NCBI GenBank assembly: GCA_028671895.1 | Contig: CM053813.1 | Span: forward strand, 39,651,501 to 39,715,500 | DNA from: Oenanthe sinensis | Taxonomy: Eukaryota; Streptophyta; Magnoliopsida; Apiales; Apiaceae | Reading direction: 5' to 3' | DNA: 64,000 nt | Shown here: positions 49,313 through 61,366 of the stretch, piece after piece | Layout of the letters: every line of letters starts with the position of its first letter | Numbering within the stretch: position 1 is the stretch's first letter | Translations under genes and position numbers: made by a program | Notes under the pieces: model-generated | What the model saw: only the letters and a program-made list of their open reading frames with translations | What the model was told of the DNA's origin: nothing | The model's database searches: none

Positions 49313-49902
49313 TACTTACAAACAAATGTACTACTATAATTAATAATTATTGTGATCATTAACTTTTGGTATTGACTGCAATTTTTGTAAAAAATTTCTA
49401 CCCATAAACAGAAAACTGAAATTGTCAGAACCCCCCACTCCTCCCAGTGTACAAAAACAATTCGGAGAAGGGCAAATACGTAATAAAGTGAAAAAGAGTG
49501 TCGGCTACTTGATTTAGTTCCAAAAATACATTAATAAGTGCAAGTATCTGGTATGTTTGGCGGGTACTAAAAAAGAAGCCAAGTGTTTGGAGTTCACATC
49601 AAAAACAGACTATAATTAACCCCCCCATCTCTCTCCTCTCTCTCTCCCTCTCTCTGTGGAGAGAGACTCGAACACAAACCTTTGATGTATACATACTTAA
49701 ATATTATTAGTACCATATATTTCTGTAATTCTATTCTCTACGGTTCACTGTACATATTTATCTATCACTCTTTTCATCATCGATCGTTTCAAATCACTGT
49801 GTGATTGTGTGTAAGTGTGTTTGTGTATTTATAGTGTTCATTTTGTAAAGGTAGTGTGTGACTGTGTGAGAGAGAAAGCTTTTTAGCTGTCTAGATATTT
49901 GT
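49313..49902 (+). promoter_or_regulatory. Promoter and 5' leader of the CCCH gene
   Basis: A pyrimidine-rich stretch of CTCTCTCC repeats at 49619-49672 (a plant Y-patch) lies about 230-280 bp upstream of the start codon and probably marks the transcription start region. The remaining leader is TG-rich. No clear TATA box was seen. Confidence 0.5.
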
Positions 49903-52900
49903 ATGGAGTTGTACGGACATAGTAGAAACGGGTCACAGCCGGATCAATGGGCTACACCGGGTCAGGAAACTGGACTTGAAGGTTTGTTTATTTCGGGGTT
50001 TGTTTGAATTTGTGTTTGTTATTGTAGTGTGTGTGTGTGTGTGTGTGTGTCTAGGGTTTTGAAATTTGTGGTGATTTGGTATTGTTTTGTGAATGTAGAA
50101 TCTATGATGCGGTTAGGGTTGTTAGGCAGAGAGTTCTATCCGGAGAGAGGAGGTGTGCCTAATTGTGCTTACTATATGCGCACCGGTTCGTGTGGATATG
50201 GTAACAAATGTCGGTACAATCATCCCCATGATCGTAATTTGGTAAGTCCATGTTTGCATTTAGAATGTAATTTAGGGGATTTAATGTTGTTATTTTCGTG
50301 CTCTTGGTTTTAATTTGCTAGGTGTAGTATAGCGTATACCTTTTACCTTTTTATTTTTGAATTTGCGGTTTTAAGTTTAGTGTTACTGTAAATTTAAGTT
50401 CAAGAAGTGGAATTTTGTGTCTAGGGAAGAGTATGCGGTGCTGATGCTAACTTATCTGTAGCATTTATATCGTGCATAAAATAGGTGTATAATGTAAAGT
50501 TTCCATAGACTTGCTACCAGTTTTTCGTATTTAATTTTTGTCGTTTATGGCTAATATTAGATTGTAGATCCAACTGAGGTACCACATTTTTATTCAAGGT
50601 CTTTGTATTAATTTTTCCATTTGATATATGTGTGTGTGTATGTGTTCAAATCCAAAATTTATATAATCCAAGTATGTAATTTATATGTGCGAGTTGGTTT
50701 TAATTTGCTACCTGAAGTTGAGTTGATACTTCATCCTTTTATTATCGTTTAATTGGCAATTTTTATGTTTACTTTTAGTTTTATGTTTAAGGTCAAAATC
50801 TTGTAAAAAAAAGTTTAAGGTCAAAATGTTTTTGGTTGGATTTTATCTCGAGGGAAAGTAGATGTAGATGTAGCTGATGCCATATCAATTATCTATGGCA
50901 TTTATTTCGTTCATAATATAGGTGTACAATATGCGGTTTCAATGGGCTTGTGTACCCAATTTTTCATGTTTATTTTCTCATTTATGCTTATTATTAGGTT
51001 GTAGATCTAATTGGGAGACTAATTTTAATCAAGCCCTTTGCATTGATCTTGCCATTTGACATGCACTTGTGTATGTTATGCAATCTCTGTCAGTTATATA
51101 TGTGTTGAACCCTAATTATACAAAATTTTCGGTTAATAACAAAAAATGTCACCATTATGTTTTGTAATAAAAGGGTAATGCTTTTTCATTTATTTACAAA
51201 ATTTACACTTAATATAACCAAAGTTCAACATGTTGAATTTTTTTGTATTGATTGTATTTTAAAAAGTTTGTACCGAACCCCCCCCCCCCCCCACATATAT
51301 ATAGGCATTTGTGTATGTGTGTGGCTGATATCCGATTCATATATGTAACCTAAATATTTGAGTTGGTTATCATGTGCAATGTGTATTTGAGTTGATACTT
51401 CGTAGTTCGTACCTTTATTATTGTCTAACTTACAGTTTTATGTAGTTTTTCAAGGGGCTTGTGTACCTACTTTTTCATGTTTATTTTGTCTTTATGCCTA
51501 TTATTGGTTGTAGATCTGACTAAGAGGCCACTTTTATTCAAGCCCTTTGCATTGATCTTGCCCTTTCATATGTATTATATATCTCCGTGTGTGTGTGTTT
51601 GCGTGCATCGGTCATGCAATACATGTATGTAATCTATAGATTTGAGTTGGTTTTAATTTGTTATGTGTAGTTGAGTTAATACTTCATACCTTTATTATTG
51701 TCTAATTAGCCGCTGGGTCAAATTTGAAGTCAAAAAATGTTCAGTTTGATTTTTTGTCTATAGGGAAAAGTATTTATAACTATAGCTATGTCGGTAATTT
51801 ACAACATTTATTTCGTGCATAAAACATATGTACAATGTGTTGTTTCAATGGCCATGTTTATTTTGTTGGTTATGCCAATTATTAGGTTGTAGATTTAAGT
51901 GACACACCACTTCTTATTCAAGCCCTTTGCATTGATCTTGCCATTTGACGTGCACGTGTGTATGTCATGCAATCTATGTATGTTATATATATTCTTGAAT
52001 TGGTCCTAATTTTCACCTTCATACCTTTATTATTGTCTAATTTGTAGTTTTAAGTTAACCATAGTGTTAAGTTTGAAGTCAAAAAGTGTTTGGTGGGATT
52101 CTCTCTAGAGGGAAAAGTGTATATATAGTTGAAGCTCTATTAGGTATCTTCATCATTAATTTCATGAATAAAATAGGTGTAAATTGTGTGGTTCAAGTGT
52201 GCTAGTGTACTTACTTTTTCATGTGTATTTTGTTGTTTATGCCTATTATGAGGATGTATATCTAACTGAGAGACCACATTCTATTTAAGCCCTTTGCATT
52301 GACCTTTCCATTTGATTTGTATGTGTAGTCAATCCCAAATCTATGATAATCTATTAGTTTTCTACTTATTCCATGTATAGATCACAAAATAACACAACCT
52401 ATGTAGACCCGACGATTTAGTACACCACGGAAACGACATGAAAATGTAGTGTTTATGTTTACATTTTGAGTACACAAAATGAAAGTACACAGACATGAAA
52501 GTACACAACCTAGATTTAGTGTTGTGTTTGTGTTTATCCTTTGGGTACACGACATTAAAGTACATGACATAATAAAATAATAATTTGTAATATGTATTAA
52601 AACATAATTTGTAGTATACAATTTGATCTTAATAGTAGAATTTTATAAATAAAATAAATATAATAATTAATTGATAAAATATTATCAATTTAGATAAATT
52701 GATATTAATTTATATTTTATTTTATCAGTTTGTGTACAATTCGTGTAATTTTCGTGTCGTGTATTTTTGTGTACACAAAAAGTTCGTGTACTTTCGTATC
52801 GTTCCATTTTTTCGTGTCAGTGTTTGGGTTTAAGGTACATGAATTCATTTTGTGTCGTGTTTGTGTTTCAGGTACACAACACGAAAGTGCACCAAACGAA

Positions 52901-55900
52901 AAGTACATGACACGACACAAATTGCCATGTCTAATGACAATATCATATAAAAAAAGCAACTAATACTCATCATATAAATAATGTGCGGATTTGGTAACAA
53001 ATATCGGTGCAATCATCCTTGTGAATTTAACTCGGTAAGGTATGATAAATGTGTTTGCATGTAATAAATAAATTAGGGGATGTAATGTTATTTTTGTTTT
53101 GTTGATTTTAGTTTTCTGTGTAGTTTAGTTAATACTTCGTACCTTTCTTATTGTCTAATTTGCAATCTTTTCTTTAGTTTTAGTACCAAGTTCAAGGTCA
53201 AAAAGTGTTAGGTGGAATTTTGTCTTTAGGGAAAACTATATGCAGCTGATGTTGTATTGGTTATCTATAGCATTTATTTAAATAAAAAATAGGTGTACCA
53301 TGTGCAGTTTCCATGGACTTGTGTACAGAGTTTGTCATGTTTGTGTTTTGTTATTTTTGCCTATAATGAGGTAGATTTTACTGAGACACCACATTTTGTT
53401 CAAGCCCTTTGTATTGATTTTTCCATTTGATTTATATACGTAACCAAATCCAAAATCTATATTAATCTTTAGTTCTTCCCTTATTCCACAAATAATTCAC
53501 AAAATTAACACAACCTATAATATTGACAATATCATATAAAAAGATAAAATTAACTAAATACTTGATCACATGCGAGGTTGGTTTTGTAGAGTATATGAAT
53601 ATATAATAATGTAACATATACACATAATGCTTGGTTACGGTTCCAATTTACCTCTAGGCAATTAAGACACGTGCTCGGGTCCCTAGTTAAAAGAAAGGCC
53701 CCAGATTTTTATCATTCCTTATTTAGTGGTAGTATCAAGTTTTTAAACTTTGAGTTGGTTGTTCAGTTCTTAAGTCATAATTATCTCTTATCTCTCTTTA
53801 TTCTTCATTATTCTTATACTTAACTCTAACTTTCTTTATTCTATATCTTAATAATTTAAATATGGATATAACAAATATTTTTTAAGAGAAATGCAACAGT
53901 CCCAAAAAGATTCCAAAAAAAGTTTTTCCCCAAATTGATAGGTGAAGTTATTATTACTGGCCTCCTTCATAAATTAGTGGACCCCCCTGTATGCATATAT
54001 GCACCACTAATTAAAATTTGCCATATGTAATGGAGAACAAATTTGGGGTCTATAACATTGCTCTTTTTTTAAACTGAGCTCAAAATTTGCTAGATGGACT
54101 ATCAAAATTTTGGAGCTTATTTAGTAATGTGTAGAACATATTTTTATAGTATGCATAATCTACTACATATGAGAGGCATATTTGGAGCTTATATTTCGTA
54201 ATGTTTGGAGCTTATTCAATACAAGTTTGTAAATAGTTTTCCAATATCATCCTTTTATTTGTTATATCCAATGTTGCCTCTTCTTCACATACACATTAGA
54301 TATTTGCACTAATTGTGGGTAAAAGTAGGAACAAATTATAGAATTTGAATTTTCTTAAGATGGGCGAAATTTGCAAAATAGATTATTAAAAGGGGACGGA
54401 GGGAGTATCTTATTAACATATTTGCCCTTGAACTATGTCTGTTTGGATACATCAACCATTAAAGGGAAAAAACATATGTTTTACTTTTTAAATTTGGCTT
54501 TTGTGCATGTCAACCATATTGGCCATTTTTCTTCCTAAAACACCGTGCCGGATTTTGAAAACAGGAAACTGGAGTAATTTTTGGCGGTGTCTTCAATTCC
54601 ATCACATATATCAACATTCACCCATTATATACCTGATTATATGATCTTTAAACTACAAACCAAATGTATAATACTATTATTTATATATATGCATATGCAT
54701 ACATATAAATGTATGCAACTATATATGTACGTATATTCTTTCAACACACTACAAAAACACTTTACAATCACAATTGGAAAGTACTGCTTGATTGCCTAAA
54801 TTGATTATGTAATGCTTGAAGATTCTGACCAAAATTAGTTATCACAATCCGACTATTTTTAAAATTCAGCGAGGATGTTTTTGGGAAAAAAATAATGAAA
54901 AGGTTCAAACTATACAGAAGCCAAATTTAAAGTGCTAAATTGAACGTTGTTTTTCTTTGAGGGTTCATGTGTACAAACGAGCATATTTCAAGGGCCAATA
55001 TGTTAATAATCCTTCTTAATTTGTGTTTGTGTTGACCAATAAAATATTAAAGACGCAATCCTCCTCATTTCCCTGTACATAATTTTAAAAGAGAAAATAT
55101 AGCTGTTCTGTAAATTTTAATATATACAACTCCAATTAGAAACATATAGTTCTTTGATGTGCATATAGGAGCGGTCTGTGAGCTCATATTTTTACTTTTG
55201 GCTTTTCTTAATAATAGGCATATTCGGTTCAGATTGGTGGAATTGTAAAGACTGCAGGAGACGAGTTTCCAGAGAGAATAGGGGAACCTGAATGCCAGGT
55301 TAATTGCTTCTAAGATTAAGTGGTTTAGTCATTCGTTCTTGACAAATTCTAGTCCTCATTAATCATTCTTCAATTTTTAGTTTCACTATCCACATAATGC
55401 ACTATGTTCTTATTCTGCAGTATTATTTATGGACTGGGACTTGTAAATTTGGTGCGACCTGTAAATTTCATCACCCCCGAAATGGATGTGGATCTTTTAG
55501 CAATGTACCAGTAAATATATATGGATACCCATTACGACCGGTAATTATATTTTCGCATATAATAATTTCCCTTTTTGTGAGGACATGTATATATGAATAT
55601 AACCCTGATTAAGCGTTTCCAAACAGGGTGAGAAAGAATGCTCCTACTATTTGAAAACGGGGCAGTGCAAATTTGGATTAACTTGTAAATTTCATCATCC
55701 TCAGCTGCCTGGTATATCAGTTCCAGCATCTGTACGTCCATGTTATCCAACTGTGCAGTCTTCACAATCTACTGAACAGTATGCAGGAGCAACAACCAGC
55801 TATAGGGTTCCAAGACCGCCATTATTGCCGGGGTCATATGTATCAGGTGCTTATGGTCCCCTGCTGCTTCCCCAAAGTGTGATGCCTATTCCGAACTGGC

Positions 55901-58900
55901 GTCCTTATTCGGTAGGTTTTGTTTGTTAATTGCTTAGAGAACATAACACATTTCTGACTATCTTTCTTATTGTGTGCTAAACTACATGATGTAGGGACAT
56001 GTAAGCCCTGTAATGTCTCCTGGTGTTCAACCTTCAGTTGGAGCAGCTTCCCTATATGGTGTGACACCACTATCTTCTTCTGCTCCTGCATTTGCTGGAC
56101 CTTATGCTCCTTTACCTTCTTCAGCTGGTCTGTCAAGCAATAGCCAGAAGGAACACCTATTTCCAGAGCGACCTGGCCAACCTGAATGCCAATACTACAT
56201 TAAAAACGGGGACTGTAAATTTGGATCGTCTTGCAAATTTCATCATCCCCCAGACTGGGCTGTATCAAAGACAAATTGCATTCTCAGCCATGTAGGACTA
56301 CCTTTGCGCCCGGTATGGATAATATGCTTGGGACTACTTTATTCTAAAAATCATAAGTTTCAACTAGGTCTTAGTATCTCACTTTGGCAAAGGCAAAATT
56401 TACTTTGTCAAGTAAATCGGTTTGCATGAACTTCTGAAGTTCTTTCTTTATGCAAAGCCTTTCCTGTAGAGGTAGTTTTATTCAGATTCCTCAATACATT
56501 TCTTAGATACGTTAATTTGGAAGACTGACTGATAATCTACTAATCTCGATTATGGATTCTAGGTTTTCAGTGGTCACTGGCTCTTAATTGGTTCAAACAA
56601 GTACAAAGATCCCAAAAATCGATTTCCCTATATGTAATCTATATGAACGGAAATTAAGAGTTCCCCCAAAGACCTGCTTCGTGTCTTGTTAGATATAGGT
56701 GTGAAGTTTATGAGAAGGCTAATTATATAATTATCTTTTTCTATGATAGTATGATTCTTAATTCAAATAAAAAGTAAGAGTTAGTGCAGATGTAGTCTCT
56801 ATGCTGATGCAACAGTTCATTTCAACTTCAATACTGAAAATTATAATTTATGCTTACTTTAAGTTTCCATTTTTTTTGTTTTGTTTTGATAGCACATTTA
56901 GCGATCCTTGAGTAGCTTTAGAGAAGATAGAGTATAAGATAAGACTAGTTAAATGGAAGGCTGTACTTTAATATTTTATTTCCAGCTGCAACCTCCATAC
57001 TTTTTTCGGATTTGAACATTAGAAAAAGTCAAGATAGTGATTATTTGAGTATAGCTTGTTAGCTAGTGAGTAGTATCCATTCTCAAATAATTTTCGAGTG
57101 AGGGAGAATCGAACCCAGGATATGGGATAAACATAGGATAAGCCCTTATCACTGGCTATCCTGTCACCCTCAAGATAGTGATTTGAATAACTTTGAAAGT
57201 ATAATAATTAGTGATTGGAGCAATAAGATGTCAACTTCTCAGGGTGTTCCAGAATGAACCACATCAAAATCATTGAAATTTGAAAATCTCTAGTGTCTGT
57301 CAATCCATGTTGCAGGGTTTTGGAACTAGTTTCATATATTTATATATTCACACATCTTAGCTAGACAAACAGAATGAAGAACAAATAATATGATTGTTCA
57401 ATGGATGTGTAAATGTCACTGATATATTCAATGCACTATATCTGAGTGGATATTTTTCATGCAAGTCCTATATGATTATTCATATCTTCCTGCTATATTT
57501 GATATGACTTTTTAATTAAGAAGTTCTGACTTCTCGTAATGCTGCTTTATTCGAAATTATGGACCTACGAAGGTATAGTACTCTTTCTGATCTGTGCTAA
57601 TGGTATAATACCCTTTCAAGAGGCTTTATATCTAAAAGAAAAAACACTATTTGTTCCTCTAATATTATTTATTTTCTCTTGTTATTTTATTTATTCCTAT
57701 ATATCTATAAAAAAAAACCGTTTGAGAAATGATGTTCTAGAATTTTTGTAGTGGTCCTTCCTTTGATTATTGAGAGAATATATGTACTACTGAACTTTAG
57801 TTAAAAAGTCTTATGCAGTTGAAGGCGATTGAGGCTAGATGGGTAGTCAATAGTGGTTCCATCACTCACCTTTGTGTTTCATCCTTTCTTGCGTGTGAGA
57901 AATCTTGAGAGGTCAGGTGCATTACTGGTACTTGTGAGGCAATTACGCACTTGTATCGAGTGCTCTTGTAATATTTTTCTGACTACTGTTACCAGTCTAA
58001 TTGACTTGCTGATACATTCGAGTTGCCTGTTAGATATTCGTATGAAATGCAATATTAGATTTAAGAAACTATGAGATAGAGCAAGCAGGAGTTAGGTAAA
58101 AACAAACTTCAACGCAGTATAAGTTTTTTCATGATTGGAAATTGATGGTACCAAATAATCTGTAGAGAAGACAAGAACTTTTTGTCAAGAGCCAATTGAT
58201 CTTTTTCTCCAGGACTGCTATCTTATTCTTTAGGTTTTCTATTACAGTAACAGTGCCATGGAGGGGAATGTATACCACTTTTTCTTTCTGTGAAGTATAT
58301 TCTTATAATATATCTAGTCCTACTACATGTGCCACTGGGCTCTGTTTAAGTAAATAGAGACCACTGTGCACAGTTTAATCTGCTATGAATATTTTTGTCA
58401 GGTAGTGTTATGTTTAGGCAGCTAATTTCATTCTCATTAGTCATTTTTTTAATCCTAGTATATTACTCATGTTAATATATTTCCATTTGCCTATATTTGT
58501 GCTTGTTTGGTTGCATGTAGGTATTAACTTCCTATAGGAAGTTGTTATTCCTTGGTATATTGAATATATGGGAAGTTAAAAAAATTGTTTGGTTGACATG
58601 TAGGAAATTAACTTACTAGAAAGTGCAAGTAATCAAGTAGGGGGTAGGTAAGCAACTTCCCACAATTTATGGGAATTCACACTTCCAAGGAAATTAAACT
58701 TCTCCTCCTTTTGTCAACCAAACAATTTTACATTTATCTACTTCCTAAGAACTTTGACTTCCTAGGTATTGATGTGTTAACTATTGTATAAATTAAACAT
58801 TTGGGTTTTTTGCTGACTAGTATTAGTGCTTGTTTGGTTGATAATAGGAAGTTATTTCCTATGGAAGTCATATTTACCATGGAAGTTGAAATTAATAAGA

Positions 58901-59590
58901 AGTAGAAAAATGTGTTTGGTTGATATGTGGGAATTAACTTCCTACAAGAAGTGCAAGTTACCAAGATGAGGTTAGGTAAACAACTTTCTATAATATATGG
59001 GTATTGAAACTTCCCTGGAACTTCTACTTCCCTTACTAATGTTAACCAAACAACTTTCTTAAAATCTACTTCCTCATATTTGAACTTCCCGTGTATTTCA
59101 AGGATAACCAAATGACCTCTTAGTATAGTTATATAAAATTTTCTGAACGCATCCACCCAAAAATCTTTATCTGCCAACTTATATCCTTTATTATTCTTAA
59201 TTTTTCCATGCTATTATCATACTAATTCACCGGGGGTCTTATTTTGTTGATGTCCACAAGAAGGGATGTTGGTGATCTGTCCCCTTGCCGTTGCCGCACA
59301 CACAGATTATGCTTGTTTTTTGGAATACAATTTCCATCTAATTTTCTTTTGTTGAACAGGGCGTGCAACCTTGCAGTTTCTATATGCAGAATAAATACTG
59401 CAAATTCGGGCAGACTTGCAAATTTGATCATCCGGTGGGACCTATAAGATACAACACATCCGCATCATCTCTCAATGATATGGCAATTGCTCCATACTTG
59501 CTTCAGTCTACCCCTACTACAACTATTCCATTTACAGAGCTGCAGTCTGAATTTGTATCAGGGTCTAATCTAGATCCTCATTTAACTTAG
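49903..59590 (+). CDS. CCCH zinc-finger protein, five fingers (7 exons, 418 aa)
   Basis: Exons: 49903-49981, 50099-50241, 55218-55298, 55421-55540, 55627-55911, 55995-56312, 59360-59590, all GT-AG and in phase (1257 nt). Five C-x8-C-x5-C-x3-H fingers are seen: CAYYMRTGSCGYGNKCRYNH, CQYYLWTGTCKFGATCKFHH, CSYYLKTGQCKFGLTCKFHH, CQYYIKNGDCKFGSSCKFHH and CSFYMQNKYCKFGQTCKFDH. Several follow the family signature FPER-G-P-C. The arrangement of three fingers, a Pro/Ser/Tyr-rich linker (LLPGSYVSGAYGPLLLP), then two fingers is that of the plant ZFN-like subfamily, which binds RNA or single-stranded DNA; AT2G47850 and AT5G18550 are the Arabidopsis relatives I recall. Length is normal. The second finger is split across exons 3/4. 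Introns 2 (5.0 kb) and 6 (3.0 kb) are expanded by repeats described separately. Confidence 0.95.
50027..50050. repeat. (GT)n microsatellite in intron 1 of the CCCH gene
   Basis: Twelve GT repeats, about 50 bp before the exon 2 acceptor. Confidence 0.92.
51278..51292. repeat. Poly-C run (15 C)
   Basis: An uninterrupted run of 15 cytosines on the plus strand in intron 2 of the CCCH gene. Such runs are rare in AT-rich plant DNA. It is sense-strand C, so the transcript would carry a C15 tract. Confidence 0.85.
52372..52948. mobile_element. GTGTCGTGTAC-rich element inserted in the intron 2 array
   Basis: Ends GTAGACCCGACGATT and AATTGCCATGTCTA match, inverted, those of the element at 42137-42605. 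The interior is rich in AAAGTACA/CGTGTACTTTCGT motifs that form large imperfect inverted repeats. It separates the fifth array copy from the exon-2 remnant. At 53509-53540 the sixth copy shows CACAACCTATAATATTGACA, the approximate uninterrupted site. Confidence 0.65.
52981..53041 (+). pseudogene. Dead duplicate of the 3' half of CCCH exon 2
   Basis: TGCGGATTTGGTAACAAATA and following bases match the end of exon 2 and its splice donor (here CGGTAAGG). It would encode CGFGNKYRCNHPCEFNS, in which the third zinc-binding cysteine of finger 1 has become tyrosine, with other changes. There is no upstream acceptor or finger N-half, so it is an exon remnant in the repeat array. Confidence 0.85.
54385..55008. 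mobile_element. Stowaway end next to an inverted-repeat element (54413-55008)
   Basis: GGGGACGGAGGGAG followed by TA at 54393-54408 is the classic Stowaway terminus; its other end is missing. Directly after it is an element of about 0.6 kb with ends ATTAACATATTTGCCCTTGA and the inverse of CAAGGGCCAATATGTTAAT. Further in, CTGTTTGGATACATCAACC is matched by GGTTCATGTGTACAAACGA. It lies in intron 2 of the CCCH gene and is related to 8500-9008. Confidence 0.65.
57043..57170 (-). mobile_element. tRNA-derived SINE with 13-bp target duplication
   Basis: On the minus strand it starts AGGGTGACAGGATAGCCAGT (A-box region) and contains GGGTTCGATTCTCCCTCACT (B box), the RNA polymerase III promoter arrangement of plant SINEs. 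A perfect direct repeat CAAGATAGTGATT flanks it at 57030-57042 and 57171-57183. It is in intron 6 of the CCCH gene, antisense to the gene. The 3' tail is short and not a clear A tract. Confidence 0.85.
58499..59119. mobile_element. Two adjacent Tourist-like MITE copies
   Basis: The second copy (58826-59119) has ends GTGCTTGTTTGGTT and the inverse of AACCAAATGACCTC with TTA on both sides (58823-58825, 59120-59122). The first copy (58499 to about 58770) starts with the same GTGCTTGTTTGGTT but lacks the matching right end. Interiors share AGGAAGTT, TTAACTTCCTA and GTTAACCAAACAA-like blocks. Both are in intron 6 of the CCCH gene. Confidence 0.75.
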
Positions 59591-60508
59591 GCTACTGTTA
59601 CGTGGAACCCTGCAAGAGACTATGCAAGTTTCACTTCTTGATGATATAGCTTTCTTGTCGGAATTTCCCCCTCGAATCAATTAGTTGCAGACAAAACCAA
59701 GGACAAGCTCACCGTCAATCTGAAACTGTTAAAAAAATGCTGCTCAATAATTGTCAATGTCCGGCTGCACATCTATTTTTGGTTTTCTAGTATTAGATCT
59801 GGAAAGCTAATGTAGTTTGTTGTGTGAAGTTTTATGTTTTCAAATTTAAACCTCCTTGGTACATTGCTCATGGTATATAGATAACTCAGGGAATCTCTCT
59901 GGGGGTATATAATCTCAAATAACAAGCTTGACAATGGGAAAGATCAAATCTGCTATCTCTTAATTCTAGTTAATTAGTGAATTCAATTCACTATGAAACT
60001 AAAAAAGAAAGTATTTATTGCCATAGTTGTTTGCAGAATGTTTGTACTTGAGTAGTTGAGTTGTATGCTACACATTCCATATAACTTATTGGCACTAGTA
60101 AGAAAGTGAGAGAACTGGTCTTTTATCCATGAGCATTATTACATTTTGCTGATTATTAAGACAGAGAAATGCCACATTTTCAATATATTTGATTAATGAT
60201 AAATAAAATAAAATAAAATTTTAAAAAGGTTAGGCGCGGTCTAAACAGACAAAAGTGACTAATTAGCAAAACCGTAGACTTTTTGTAAACATTGATATTT
60301 TTTCAAAGTTACTACTGAAACTACAGTTTAATACTAAACATGAAACTGGTATTTTCGTCCTAATATTTGTCAAATAGACTTAGAATCTTGATAATTTTAT
60401 TTACAAAAAATACAGACTACTTCAGAAACTTTAAGTCATCAAATTATCATAAACGTAGCTCAAAATAATTGAATATAATAATATTCTATTGATCAGCACT
60501 TTGATCTT
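59591..60508. other. 3' UTR of the CCCH gene and AT-rich spacer
   Basis: 59591-59900 is moderately GC-rich, follows the stop codon directly and is probably 3' UTR. The rest holds no recognised feature. Confidence 0.5.
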
Positions 60509-60511
60509 TTA

Positions 60512-60922
60512 GAGCCTGTTTGGCTGCTAAACAAGTCAGTCACGTTTGACTTTAAGGGCTTAATGAACTGTTTGGGTGCCAACTTATTTGTTGAATTTAA
60601 AGTAAGTTTCAGCCCGTTGGTAAAAAAACAGCCCACAACAACTTATTACTTTCCCCCTATCTAGCTTATCCTTCGCAATTGCTAATGAAATATGTGGGAT
60701 TTAATTTATTAATGTATTTCGTATTTGTACCTTCATTTATAAAAAAATTAAATATTTTATGTCAAAAGTTACTTTAAGCAAAAAATTACTAAATACTATA
60801 TTATCTTTAAGTCAAATTACTCAAACAAATCACAAATTTTACTTTTAGTATTTAATCACAAAATTAAATATATTAAACTTTAAGTCCTATGTAACTTATT
60901 TTAAATTAAGACTAACAGGCTC
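60512..60922. mobile_element. Harbinger/Tourist-like MITE, 411 bp
   Basis: Ends GAGCCTGTT and the inverse of AACAGGCTC, flanked by TTA at 60509-60511 and 60923-60925. The interior is non-coding and AT-rich. Confidence 0.8.
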
Positions 60923-60949
60923 TTAAACATATTCATTTAGATACACGAA

Positions 60950-61279
60950 GGCTCCGTTTCGGAGTACTGTTGAAAACTGTTGTGCTGCGAAAAAAAGTGC
61001 TGATAAAAAAAGTGTTGGTAATTTTTTTTATTCGTGCATATTTTGAGATATAATATATAAAAATAATATTTTTGGGAATGTTTAATAATGAAACTTGTAT
61101 TTACTTCCTGCAAAATCTGAAAAGCAGTTTTTCCAAAAGCATGAGGGGATATGTTTTATCTAACAAATAACTTTTAGACCAAAAACGTTTTTTCTGACAC
61201 AACTTTTGAAGTTTACCAAACACCTTCCTGACAGTTATTCAACAAAAAGCTGTCAGTGACAGCAATACCAAACGGGACC
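60950..61279. mobile_element. Harbinger/Tourist-like MITE, 330 bp
   Basis: Ends GGCTCCGTTT and the inverse of AAACGGGACC, flanked by GAA at 60947-60949 and 61280-61282. The interior is related to the MITE at 22217-22560 (GAAAAAAAGTGCTGATAAAA, ATATAAAAATAA). It starts only 27 bp after the previous MITE. Confidence 0.82.
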
Positions 61280-61366
61280 GAATTCTTATGTTAAAAATGA
61301 TAAGCTATTCTTGGATTCCTTGTTGGATTTTGGTCTGGAGCGAAGGTTGGCTGGGACCATTAACCA

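Larger units (their letters stand above)
50187..53450. repeat. Diverged tandem array in intron 2 derived from the exon 2-intron 2 boundary
   Basis: Six diverged copies share the anchors CAAGCCCTTTGCATTGATCT (about 50594, 51028, 51535, 51916, 52285 and 53398) and, before it, TCAAGGTCAAAAAGTGTT, AAAATAGGTGTACAATGTG and CATGTTTATTTTGT. Spacing is about 430, 510, 380, 370 and 1110 bp, the last inflated by an inserted element. The first copy begins in exon 2 itself and the last also carries exon sequence, so the original unit spanned the exon 2 splice donor. Confidence 0.85.

Noticed and set aside
54581..54799. 72-codon plus-strand frame in CCCH intron 2
   Set aside because: Lies inside an AT-rich inverted-repeat element with no protein-like content.
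57100..57175. A tRNA gene on the minus strand
   Set aside because: A and B box sequences are present but there is no acceptor stem or anticodon arm; the 13-bp target duplication identifies a SINE.
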